Shown here: piece after piece, positions 1 through 7,364 of the stretch
How positions within the stretch are numbered: the first letter of the stretch is position 1
Layout: each line of letters opens with the position of its first letter
From: Angelakisella sp.
GTDB lineage: Bacteria; Bacillota; Clostridia; Oscillospirales; Ruminococcaceae
Assembly (NCBI GenBank): GCA_013316495.1
Contig: WSMP01000038.1
Location: forward strand, 3,208 to 12,180
Direction of reading: 5' to 3'
DNA: 8,973 nucleotides
Notes under the pieces: model-generated
Seen by the model: only the letters and a program-made list of their open reading frames with translations
What the model was told of the DNA's origin: nothing
The model's database searches: none
Translations under genes and position numbers: made by a program

Positions 1-101
1 CCTGCACGGCCTACGGCCTTACCGGGTACGAAGTCCAGGCGGGTGCCTGGAGACCTAACAGGCGCTTGATGTGCGGGATGCCGTTTTTTCAGCCTACGAT
101 G

Positions 102-125
102 TGATAGAATGGGGTCTAAAAGGAG
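102..125 (+). promoter_or_regulatory. possible extended -10 and ribosome binding site ahead of fliS
   Basis: The string TGATAGAAT (102-110) fits an extended -10 element (TGn plus a near-TATAAT hexamer), but no convincing -35 lies upstream; only a T run (84-89) is there. The implied start near 117 would leave almost no leader before the ribosome binding site AAAAGGAG (118-125), which is 10 bases before the fliS ATG. The ribosome site is solid, the promoter is weak, and fliS may instead be read through from a gene left of the window. No sigma-28 type flagellar promoter (TAAA, 15 bases, GCCGATAA) was seen here. Confidence 0.3.
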
Positions 126-135
126 TAAGTAAATT

Positions 136-537
136 ATGCCTGTAAATCCTTACCAGAAGTATCAGCAGCAGTCCGTGATGACCATGACCCCAGGGGAAAT
201 GCTCCTAAAGCTGTACGATGAGGTGATCACGCAGCTTACCGCTGTTAAGCAGTTTAACGAGGAAAAGGACTACCAGGGGGCCAATGCGGCGCTGAAGAAA
301 TCCCAGCGCATCATTAGCTACCTGGACCAGACCCTGGACCCCCAGTATGAAATTTCCGGCAGCCTCAGCGCCCTGTACGATTATTTTATCCGGCGGCTGG
401 TGGATGCCAATATGCACAAGGAGAACGGCCCCATTGATGAGGTGCTGCCCATGATTGAAGAACTGCGGGATACCTTTGCCCAGGCGGACAAAAATTCCCG
501 CAGCGGAGGGGGTCAAGCGGCCCAGACAGGTACATAA
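136..537 (+). CDS. fliS: FliS, flagellin export chaperone
   Basis: FliS binds newly made flagellin in the cytoplasm, keeps it from polymerising and delivers it to the flagellar type III export gate. The 133-residue length is normal for the family. The N-terminus (NPYQKYQQQSVMTMTPGEML, residues 4-23) followed by LKLYDEVI carries the FliS pattern of a Tyr/Gln-rich start, a Thr/Pro turn and a conserved LYD. The rest is predicted helical, as in the four-helix bundle, with a Gly/Ser/Gln-rich tail. The ATG is chosen because a strong AAAAGGAG sits 10 bases upstream and the motif begins at residue 4. The gene stands alone between an uncertain upstream region and a terminator at 558-612; fliD or flagellin would be expected to the left, outside the window. 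Nothing looks broken. Confidence 0.95.
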   Translation: MPVNPYQKYQQQSVMTMTPGEMLLKLYDEVITQLTAVKQFNEEKDYQGANAALKKSQRIISYLDQTLDPQYEISGSLSALYDYFIRRLVDANMHKENGPIDEVLPMIEELRDTFAQADKNSRSGGGQAAQTGT

Positions 538-557
538 AAGGAACAATTAACCGACAC

Positions 558-612
558 AAAACCGTCGCTGACAGCGGGCCCCGAAGGCGGGGCGGACGCC
601 AGCGGCGGTTTT
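558..612 (+). terminator. intrinsic terminator after fliS
   Basis: A long hairpin lies 20 bases past the fliS stop. The outer arms, 558-570 and 600-612, pair over 13 positions with one G-U wobble. The inner arms GCCCCG (578-583) and CGGGGC (588-593) close on an AAGG loop. The 3' arm ends in TTTT and another T run follows at 619-623. The U tract is short, but the stem is strong and the position fits. It would separate fliS from the next transcription unit. Confidence 0.7.
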
Positions 613-644
613 CCAGGTCTTTTATGGGCCAGTCTTTTCCAGGT
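609..644 (+). repeat. 10-base direct repeat TTTTCCAGGT, two copies
   Basis: TTTTCCAGGT occurs at 609-618 and again at 635-644, a spacing of 26 bases between starts. Both copies are in the non-coding stretch between the fliS terminator and the large surface-protein gene. The first overlaps the tail of the terminator. The repeat could be a regulator site or chance; the sequence alone does not decide. Confidence 0.35.
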
Positions 645-647
645 AGG

Positions 648-674
648 GACGCTTTGGTTTTAGGCAAAGCGGTC
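648..674 (+). promoter_or_regulatory. hairpin in the leader of the surface-protein operon
   Basis: GACGCTTTG (648-656) pairs with CAAAGCGGTC (665-674), apart from one bulged G, around an 8-base loop GTTTTAGG. No U run follows, so it is not a standard terminator; AAAATTAAATAA follows instead. It lies about 110 bases before the ATG at 785, within 247 bases that hold no gene. It may be part of a structured 5' leader. I could not match it to a named riboswitch. Confidence 0.35.
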
Positions 675-784
675 GAAAATTAAATAACCAGAGGTTCTGC
701 GTTTTTGGCAGTCCGTATGGGAAAGCTGAACAAACAACAGGGCGGATTTTTGGACGCCTTGACCAAATATGGAGGAGATCCATC

Positions 785-3700
785 ATGAGAGAGACCATCA
801 AAAGCTACAAGAAGTCACTGCTCCGTATGCAAGCCCTGGTGCTGGCGGTGATGATGGCAGTGACTGCTGTTCCGTCTTTTGATTTGCAGATGGTGCAGGT
901 GGCCCAGGCGGTAACAGTGCCCACCATCACCTTCTCCCCCCTGAGCCAGGAGAACTGGCAGAACAACGATAAGACCAGAGCGACGGTGGTGACCGGCAGC
1001 AGTATTTATATTCAGGAAGAGGTGCCCCAGAACCAGGGCTATAACCCCGCCAAATTGCAGTTCCGAAGCGGACAAAACGGCAATATTATCCTGGATGCGG
1101 ATACCCTGGCCGGCGGAACCACCGTTGCCAACGGAAATATTGAGGTTGGACCGGTGGAGGGGGTCAACCGCAGGCTGGACTTCAAATCCAAATTCAATCC
1201 GGCAGCCCCAGAGACGAATGGCGACCCAACGAAGGCCGCCACTGTAACCTACTACCTTAACGGTGTGTACCAGGCCCCGGTGGGGCAGGGTATAGCGACT
1301 GAAACAGGGTCTGACGACAAGACGGTTACCGTTCTGGGGCAGGATGGCAAGCCCACAACGATAACCGCAACCGGAACAAACAACACCCTGAAATTTAAAT
1401 GTAAAACTCCGGAGGATGCAACAACAGCCCCCACCTTTGAGATTACAGGGGCGGACGGGTATTTTTCGGCCTTCAAGACTGCTAGTACCACTGGTACCAT
1501 TGGACTGTGGGGAGAAAAGAGCACCAGCGCCCAAAACAACCTTACCCAAAAAACGAAGCGAACCCTTGCCTTTACTGCGCGCGCAGGCAGCAACACATAT
1601 TTTTTCCAGGTGGTCACTGATACCATCCACGAGGACCATAAGGAACCAGACCCCAAGGACCCCACCAAGGAAATTCAATATTATAACAACTACATCACAC
1701 AGGACACCGAATTTGAGTTTATCTTTACGGTGCCCAACTCCGCGCAGCCCGATATTGCCCTGACGGTGGTGACGCCCCAGGCCGTCATGAAGGAGCTGGA
1801 GGACAATGTCCGCGCCGCCGCCCAGGAGGACGAATCCGATTATCTCCGTTTCACCAAGGACCCGGCCAACAACGTTGACGATGGCCCCGACTGGGTCACT
1901 GCCAATATCCTGGCGCGGGAGAAGGTAAAGCGGTACAACGCCAATTTCTCCATTAAGTGGAAGTGGGAACCCATTACCACCGGGGTGGCTGGCGCGGCAG
2001 ACGCGGTCAGGGAGGGTTCCCTGAACGAGGCGGATAACAACTGGCGGACCCTGCTGGTATCGAACCCCGGCAAGGAGACCATCGAAGGGTATCTAATTCC
2101 CGAAGTATCCTTTGTTACAGGGGACGCGAACCCCGACCAGAAATCCAGCACCCCTGACCTCGACCTCCCCCGTGTAAAGCTGACCATACCGGGCCAGAGC
2201 GGCGAATACCCCAAAATTATCCAGGTGGAGGAAGAATACGGCATTCGGAGCGGGAGCGGGAACACCACAACGGAAAAGCTTTTGGGCGCCCCCCCCGCCG
2301 CCCCGGAAACCAAAAAGATGGACGCCTACCGGGGCGAAATCGACGAGTGGAACCCCTTTAAGGAGGGGCCGGGGGAGGGCAAAAAGCCCTTCCGTTACCG
2401 GATACACATGGATATGGGCACGGACTTTAACGCGGCGGTGCACACCACGGTGACAGCCACAGGGGATACCGACGCGATGATTTTGAAGGTCAACCGGGGC
2501 AACGGTGTTTTTGTGGAGCACCAGGGGGGAGAAATTACACCCCTCACCGAGGGAACCGGGGCCGGAAGATTTGTGGAGCTGGAGTTTGACGCCCAGCGTA
2601 TCCGGAAGGACGACCCGAAAAAGAACAAATCGGTGACCTATACTATCCAGTTTTACCGCAAGGGACGGGGCGGCGCCCTCACCCCCATTAAGAGTGTGGA
2701 GCACACCCTTAAAATCGACCTGACCGACAGCGTCCCCGATTCGGAGAGCCGCCTGAAAAACCTGATTATCACCGACCAAAACGGCAAGGCCATTGAAAAC
2801 CTGGAATACAAATTCAACCCGGACACCCTGAGCTACGATCTCTCCCTCCCCTACCGGGTGGAGGGCATCCAGCTGGAGCCTCTCTTCATGAATCCCCAGA
2901 AGTCCGCCTTCCGGGATGCGTATATCGTTATCCGGGACCGGATGGGGAACCTGGCCAAAAACAGCCTTACTTCGCCAAATGTGATGGACAGCGGCCGGAT
3001 TCCGGTGCGGCACGACGCCCAAAGCGAGATGATCTACTTCACCGATCCGGACGACATCGGGCGCAATTCCTATCAAATATCCATCACCGCCCCCAGCGAG
3101 GACCCGCGGGAAGGCGCCGATTACCGCACCACCTACACCCTGAACGTCTTCCGGAACAACGCCAGCGACGACAGCACCATGGCCTCCCTGGGCATCTACC
3201 ATTATGGGGCGGAGGAGACGCCGGAAAACAATCTCATTAAATTTGACCCTGCTAAAACCGAATACGAGATCGTTATACCCTATTCCACCGATATGCTGAA
3301 GTTCCGCCCCAAGGCAAACTACAGCTGGGCGCAGGGCCCGGATATCCGGGCTCCCCACAAGCTGGAGGGACTGAACCGCTTCGACCCCGACAAGTGCTGG
3401 CTGCGGAACATGAAGGCGCTGTATCGGGACCCCATCTACCTGGATAGCGGCGACCCGGCCAATGCCGGCGCGCTGCTGGTCCAGTTCGAGGTGGTATCGG
3501 AGCTGGGGGACGTGACCGGCAACAAGGAAGGGCACAGCACCATCTATACCATCCGCATCTTCCGGGAGGAGCCCAACCACGTGGCGACCCTGGAGGGGCT
3601 GGTGGTTGCCGACAAGGACAAGAACGAGCAGCGCATCATCCCCACCTTTAAGCCGGAAACCAATACTTATTACGCCGAGGTGGACTACGCGGTGGAGCAG

Positions 3701-5689
3701 ATTCTTCTGAATCTGGACCCCACCTATGATGACGTTGGCAACATCCAGGTCTACCGCCGGACAGTGGAGCCGGGGAACCTCCTTTTGGATAAGCGGGACG
3801 GCAAAAATGTCAACGACTTCCCGGACGAAGGCCCCCTGACCTTTGACATCAAGGACTTCAGCCCCCCCATCCCCTACTTCAAGATACCCAGCAACCCGCC
3901 GGAGCAGCCCTACATCCTGGACGTCACCAAGGCCCCAGGCGGCTACGAGCTGTTTATCATCAAGGTGACGCCGGAGTGCGAGGAGGACGGCCTGGAGGGC
4001 GCCCGCGACCACACCAAAATCTATAACCTGCAGGTGCAGCGCAAGGAGCCCAGCCACGAGGCCAGGCTGAAGAGCCTGGAGCTGAAGGACCAAGGGAACA
4101 GCCCCATCAAGACCTTCGCCTTCCATCAGGACGAGTTTAATTACAGCCTGGAGGTCCCCTACGAGACCACCGGCGTCAGCTTCACCCCCACCGTCCTGGA
4201 GCCCCACGCCAAGTTCGAGATTGTGGATTGGGGCGACCCCCAGTCGGTCAACAGCCCCTACACCGGGCTGGAAAGCGGGGCTACCTCCAAGGTGTTCCAG
4301 CTGCCGGAGCGGCACGGCGTGGACCGGAAGTATACCATCCGGGTCACTGCCCAGGATGGCGTAACCCAAAAGGAGTATAATATAACCATCCGCCGGGCCC
4401 CCCCCAGCAGCGACGCCTGGCTGAAGGCCCTGACCACCGACCACACCGAAAACTTTAAGCCCATCTTCGTCCCCAAAACCATGGACTACACCGCCGAGGT
4501 GAAGATGGGGGAGCCGGGGGTGACCATCACCGCCACCGCCAATCATCCCCACGCCACCATTAAAATTGACGGCGTGGTGGTGGAAAGCGGCGTCGCCTCC
4601 GATCTTATCACCTTCCTGGACGTCAAGCAGACGGTGACCATCGAGGTTACCGCCCAGGACGGCGTCACCAAGAAGTACTATCACATCGAGTTCACCAATA
4701 TGAATCTGGTGGAGCTCACCAATAACGCGGATCTCAAGAACCTCACCGTCAACTACGGCCAGATGACCCCCAAGTTCCAGGCCGCTGTTACCGAGTACGA
4801 GGTCACCGTCAAGGAGGACACCTGGTCGGTGGATATCATCCCCCGCCTGTCCGATGACCTGGCTAAGGTCCGGGTGCTCAACGGCACCAGGGAGCTGGGG
4901 GATTACCGGGGCAACTACGCCCTGGCCCTGGTGGATGGCGAAAATATCGTCACCGTGGAGGTCACCTCCCCGGATAAGACGGTGGTGAAGAACTACGTCA
5001 TCACCATCTACCGCAACGAGGAGGAAAAGCTCAAGAACCTGGAGCCCCTGGAATCGGAGGACATCAACTGGGAGAACTCCACCAACCCCATTTTGGTGAA
5101 GATTGAGGAATACCCCCGCGTGGGCGCCAGCGTCTTCAACACCATCCGGGAGGAGTACCCCGAAAAGAGCATCATCTTCCAGGGCAACGATTACTCCATC
5201 CGCTTTGACGGCAAGAACCTCAACCGGGTGATTCCCCAGCGGGAGATCTTCGACTTCCGCATGACCTTCGATTCCCCCGACGAGGACGCCATCTATGACA
5301 TCATCGAGGCGCGGGAGGCCAACGACAACATCCTGGACGACGTGGTCCTCTGCTACTTCGATTACCATGGCTCCCTCCCCGGCCCCGCCACCTTTAACCT
5401 CAGCCTGGGACGCAAGTATTCAAACGAGACCCTCTACTGGCACTACTACAACCAGGAGCGGGACCGCATTGATTACTACGGGAGCCTCAAGAGCAACAGC
5501 AAGGGCACCGTGGCCGTCAGCATCGACCACTTCTCCACCTATATTGTGAGCCCCACCCACCGCATCGCCGGTTCCGAGGATAAGGACGGGATCATCGACC
5601 AACTGGGATTCGTCTCCAACGGGCAGGATCTCCTGGGCTCCGGCGGCAAGCTGAACCCCGACACCGGGGAGACGGAGGAGCGCCCATGA
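785..5689 (+). CDS. very large secreted surface protein with six cadherin-like beta-sandwich repeats and a C-terminal NPDTG motif
   Basis: An exported cell-surface protein of 1634 residues; its ligand is unknown. It starts with a basic N-terminus, a hydrophobic stretch (about 16-29) and an AQA site at 40-42, typical of a Sec signal peptide. Residues about 43-650 are beta-rich and not recognised; part of this may be Ig-like. Six repeats follow, beginning near residues 655, 797, 934, 1093, 1211 and 1315. Each opens with a pattern like xLKxL, has a FxPxTxxY segment and ends in a strand such as YTIRIFR, which is the bacterial cadherin-like beta-sandwich pattern. The C-terminal part (1411-1634) includes DHFSTYIVS (1581-1589), common near the end of clostridial surface proteins. 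NPDTG (1624-1628) resembles a class B sortase signal, but only six residues follow, with no hydrophobic segment. A GGAGGAG seven bases before the ATG fixes the start. The stop overlaps the sortase start. Confidence 0.88.
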   Translation: MRETIKSYKKSLLRMQALVLAVMMAVTAVPSFDLQMVQVAQAVTVPTITFSPLSQENWQNNDKTRATVVTGSSIYIQEEVPQNQGYNPAKLQFRSGQNGNIILDADTLAGGTTVANGNIEVGPVEGVNRRLDFKSKFNPAAPETNGDPTKAATVTYYLNGVYQAPVGQGIATETGSDDKTVTVLGQDGKPTTITATGTNNTLKFKCKTPEDATTAPTFEITGADGYFSAFKTASTTGTIGLWGEKSTSAQNNLTQKTKRTLAFTARAGSNTYFFQVVTDTIHEDHKEPDPKDPTKEIQYYNNYITQDTEFEFIFTVPNSAQPDIALTVVTPQAVMKELEDNVRAAAQEDESDYLRFTKDPANNVDDGPDWVTANILAREKVKRYNANFSIKWKWEPITTGVAGAADAVREGSLNEADNNWRTLLVSNPGKETIEGYLIPEVSFVTGDANPDQKSSTPDLDLPRVKLTIPGQSGEYPKIIQVEEEYGIRSGSGNTTTEKLLGAPPAAPETKKMDAYRGEIDEWNPFKEGPGEGKKPFRYRIHMDMGTDFNAAVHTTVTATGDTDAMILKVNRGNGVFVEHQGGEITPLTEGTGAGRFVELEFDAQRIRKDDPKKNKSVTYTIQFYRKGRGGALTPIKSVEHTLKIDLTDSVPDSESRLKNLIITDQNGKAIENLEYKFNPDTLSYDLSLPYRVEGIQLEPLFMNPQKSAFRDAYIVIRDRMGNLAKNSLTSPNVMDSGRIPVRHDAQSEMIYFTDPDDIGRNSYQISITAPSEDPREGADYRTTYTLNVFRNNASDDSTMASLGIYHYGAEETPENNLIKFDPAKTEYEIVIPYSTDMLKFRPKANYSWAQGPDIRAPHKLEGLNRFDPDKCWLRNMKALYRDPIYLDSGDPANAGALLVQFEVVSELGDVTGNKEGHSTIYTIRIFREEPNHVATLEGLVVADKDKNEQRIIPTFKPETNTYYAEVDYAVEQILLNLDPTYDDVGNIQVYRRTVEPGNLLLDKRDGKNVNDFPDEGPLTFDIKDFSPPIPYFKIPSNPPEQPYILDVTKAPGGYELFIIKVTPECEEDGLEGARDHTKIYNLQVQRKEPSHEARLKSLELKDQGNSPIKTFAFHQDEFNYSLEVPYETTGVSFTPTVLEPHAKFEIVDWGDPQSVNSPYTGLESGATSKVFQLPERHGVDRKYTIRVTAQDGVTQKEYNITIRRAPPSSDAWLKALTTDHTENFKPIFVPKTMDYTAEVKMGEPGVTITATANHPHATIKIDGVVVESGVASDLITFLDVKQTVTIEVTAQDGVTKKYYHIEFTNMNLVELTNNADLKNLTVNYGQMTPKFQAAVTEYEVTVKEDTWSVDIIPRLSDDLAKVRVLNGTRELGDYRGNYALALVDGENIVTVEVTSPDKTVVKNYVITIYRNEEEKLKNLEPLESEDINWENSTNPILVKIEEYPRVGASVFNTIREEYPEKSIIFQGNDYSIRFDGKNLNRVIPQREIFDFRMTFDSPDEDAIYDIIEAREANDNILDDVVLCYFDYHGSLPGPATFNLSLGRKYSNETLYWHYYNQERDRIDYYGSLKSNSKGTVAVSIDHFSTYIVSPTHRIAGSEDKDGIIDQLGFVSNGQDLLGSGGKLNPDTGETEERP
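2747..5014 (+). repeat. protein-level array of six cadherin-like beta-sandwich repeats
   Basis: This is the part of the large gene encoding residues about 655-1410. Repeat starts are visible as SRLKNL, STMASL, ATLEGL, ARLKSL, AWLKAL and ADLKNL. Repeat ends are visible as NVFRNN, RIFREE, QVQRKE, TIRRAP, EFTNMN and TIYRNE. Spacing is uneven: about 142, 137, 159, 118, 104 and 96 residues, the first three carrying long insertions. The DNA is not near-identical between units, so this is an old array and not a recent tandem expansion. Such arrays usually act as stalks that hold a binding domain away from the wall. Confidence 0.8.
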
Positions 5690-6501
5690 AGAAGCTCATC
5701 GCTGCCCTGGCCATCGCCGCCGCGGTTCTGCTGGTGGCAGGCTTCGTCTACGTGCTGATGTTTATGGAGGATACGGAAAATCCCCCGGCCGGTCAAAGCC
5801 AGTCGGGGGGAGGCAGCACCTCCAACGCCCGCCTCAACGCCCCCAAGGCGGTGGAGACCGACGCCGATGTTCTGGACGCTTTGGACTACTACACCCAGCG
5901 CAACCAGGACACGGTGGCCTGGCTCCGGGTCCCCGGCACAAAAATCAACGACCCGGTGCTCCAGTCCCACGATAACTTCACCTACCTGCGCACCGACGAG
6001 TTCCGGGAGTACGACCTTTACGGCTGCTACTTTGCCGATTGGGAATGCTCCATCGGCCCCCGAAGCGTCCTTTCCCCCAACACGGTGGTTTATGGTCACA
6101 GCGACCTTACCGACCAGGCGGACGGCCCACGGTTTTCCCAGCTGTTCCACTTTGCGGACCCGGAGTTCGCCGCCGCCACGCCGGTCATCCACTTTTCCAC
6201 CCTGGAGGAGCAGATGACCTGGGAGGTCTTCGCGGTGATTTACACCAACACCAGCTTTTCCTACATCAATGCGGAGCCGGAGGGCGGGGCCCAGGCCCTG
6301 GCCCAGGCGGCTATGGAAAAATCCATCTACGACTATGGCGTGTCGGTGGGGGAGGAGGACAAAATCCTGACCCTTTCCACCTGCAGCGTCCGCGATAATC
6401 CCCAGGACCGCAGCCAGCGCTTTGTGGTGATGGCGCGGCTCCTGCCCGCCGACGCCGAGGTCCCCCAAAAGGCCACGGTGACGCCCCGCACCCCGGAATA
6501 A
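5686..6501 (+). CDS. srtB: class B sortase
   Basis: A membrane-anchored cysteine transpeptidase that cuts a C-terminal sorting motif and links the protein to peptidoglycan. It has 271 residues, usual for SrtB. A single N-terminal membrane segment (about 4-27) gives an N-in, catalytic-domain-out topology, followed by a Ser/Gly/Gln-rich linker. The catalytic residues are visible: His138 in VVYGHSD, Cys233 in LTLSTCS and Arg245 in SQRFVVMARL. TLSTC is the class B form of the active site, and NQDTVAWLRVPGTKINDPV (73-91) is the usual opening of the SrtB fold. The ATG overlaps the stop of the surface protein as ATGA, and GGAGGAG (5674-5680) inside that gene supplies the ribosome site, so translation is probably coupled. 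The upstream protein with NPDTG is the obvious substrate. flgB follows after 17 bases. Confidence 0.93.
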   Translation: MKKLIAALAIAAAVLLVAGFVYVLMFMEDTENPPAGQSQSGGGSTSNARLNAPKAVETDADVLDALDYYTQRNQDTVAWLRVPGTKINDPVLQSHDNFTYLRTDEFREYDLYGCYFADWECSIGPRSVLSPNTVVYGHSDLTDQADGPRFSQLFHFADPEFAAATPVIHFSTLEEQMTWEVFAVIYTNTSFSYINAEPEGGAQALAQAAMEKSIYDYGVSVGEEDKILTLSTCSVRDNPQDRSQRFVVMARLLPADAEVPQKATVTPRTPE

Positions 6502-6518
6502 AAGGAGGTAAACGGAAG

Positions 6519-6866
6519 ATGCTTTTTAACAGCAAGTCCCTGGGCATGATGCGCGCCAGCCTGCAAGGACTTTCGGTCCAGCAGGAGGTGATACTCCACA
6601 ACCTGGCAAACCTGGATACCCCCGGCTACAAGGCCAAATACGTCTCCTTTGAGGACACCCTGAAGGGGGCGGGGGACCGGTACGACCTGAAGGCCCACAT
6701 CGTCACCGACGAGGCCACCTCCATCCGCCCCGACGGCAACAACGTGGACAGCGATACCCAAAGCATGGCCCTCTACCAGAACTATGTCCAGCAGCTCTAC
6801 CTGTACCAGAAGATCAGCGGGCAGTTTACAAACCTCCGCTACGTCCTGAACCAGGGCCCTAAGTAA
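6519..6866 (+). CDS. flgB: FlgB, flagellar proximal rod protein
   Basis: FlgB forms part of the proximal rod that crosses the cell wall and joins the MS ring to the distal rod; it leaves the cell through the flagellar export apparatus and has no Sec signal. The key motif is HNLANLDTPGYKAKYVSFED (27-46), the family's N-terminal signature. The C-terminal helix (about 76-110, rich in Gln/Tyr/Leu) matches the second rod-assembly helix. At 115 residues it is somewhat shorter than the usual 125-140; the shortening is in the central part. AAGGAGGT (6502-6509) lies nine bases before the ATG. It follows the sortase gene directly and precedes flgC, the normal partner order. Confidence 0.93.
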   Translation: MLFNSKSLGMMRASLQGLSVQQEVILHNLANLDTPGYKAKYVSFEDTLKGAGDRYDLKAHIVTDEATSIRPDGNNVDSDTQSMALYQNYVQQLYLYQKISGQFTNLRYVLNQGPK

Positions 6867-6899
6867 CGCGCCGTCCTTACCAGAAAGGAGTGATTCCCC

Positions 6900-7334
6900 A
6901 TGTCCCTTTTGGATTCCATGAACATCATCGGCTCCGGCCTCACCGCTGAGCGGTTCCGTATGAACATCGCCCTCCAGAACATCACGAATCAGAACACCAC
7001 CCGTACTGCCAACGGGGAGCCTTACCGCCGCAAGCAGGTGGTATTCTACGAGCGGGGCATGAGCTTTTCCGATGCTCTGCGCACCGAGTCCGCCAAGGTA
7101 GAGGAGGGCGGTGTCCGGGTGACCCAGGTGGTGGAAAGCCAGCGGGATTTCATCCCGGTGTATGACCCCGACCATCCCGATGCCAACGAGGAGGGCTATG
7201 TCATGATGCCCAACGTGAATACCACAGAGGAACGGATCGACCTGATGGCGGCCTCCAACTCCTACGAGGCCAACCTCACCGCCCTGAAGCTGGTGCAGTC
7301 CCTGGCCCTGAAGGCCCTGGACATCGGAAAGTAA
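6900..7334 (+). CDS. flgC: FlgC, flagellar proximal rod protein
   Basis: FlgC is a second proximal rod subunit, assembled with FlgB. It has 144 residues, normal for the family. The N-terminal signature is IIGSGLTAERFRMNIALQN (9-27) followed by NQNTT and GEPYRRKQVVF. The C-terminal signature is MPNVNTTEERIDLMAASNSY with EANLTALK, corresponding to the usual VNxxEExxxMxxAxxxYEAN. AAGGAG (6885-6890) is nine bases before the ATG. In most Firmicutes flgB-flgC is followed by fliE and fliF. Here the next genes are a MotA-like protein and a ComFB-family protein, and the unit then ends, so fliE must be elsewhere. Confidence 0.95.
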   Translation: MSLLDSMNIIGSGLTAERFRMNIALQNITNQNTTRTANGEPYRRKQVVFYERGMSFSDALRTESAKVEEGGVRVTQVVESQRDFIPVYDPDHPDANEEGYVMMPNVNTTEERIDLMAASNSYEANLTALKLVQSLALKALDIGK

Positions 7335-7364
7335 CTCCAGGCTTGGAGGAAAGGAAGGCGCCCT

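Noticed and set aside
3..104. Open frame at the left edge, possible end of an upstream gene
   Set aside because: The 33 residues read in this frame match nothing I recognise, and other frames are also open for much of this short stretch. A small hairpin (34-51) is present but has no T run.
654..686. Sigma-A promoter using TTTAGG or TTGGTT with TAAATA
   Set aside because: TTGGTT gives a 21-base spacer and TTTAGG is a poor -35; the match is no better than chance in an A/T-rich stretch.
635..720. c-di-GMP-I (GEMM) riboswitch upstream of the surface-protein gene
   Set aside because: GGGACGC and GGCAAAGC fragments recall the motif, but the order and the second half of the consensus (GGTAGC...GGTTRCCG) are missing, so no call was made.
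2093..5368. 1091-codon open frame on the minus strand inside the surface-protein gene
   Set aside because: It is a shadow of GC-biased codons on the plus strand: the predicted protein is low-complexity His/Gly/Val/Leu-rich without a recognisable domain. The plus-strand gene has a signal peptide, repeats and a ribosome site.
5660..5700. Programmed -1 frameshift joining the surface protein to the sortase
   Set aside because: No canonical slippery heptamer is present, the sortase has its own ribosome site and ATG, and the fused helix would have the wrong charge order for a sorting signal. An indel in the G run is kept as an open question in the findings.
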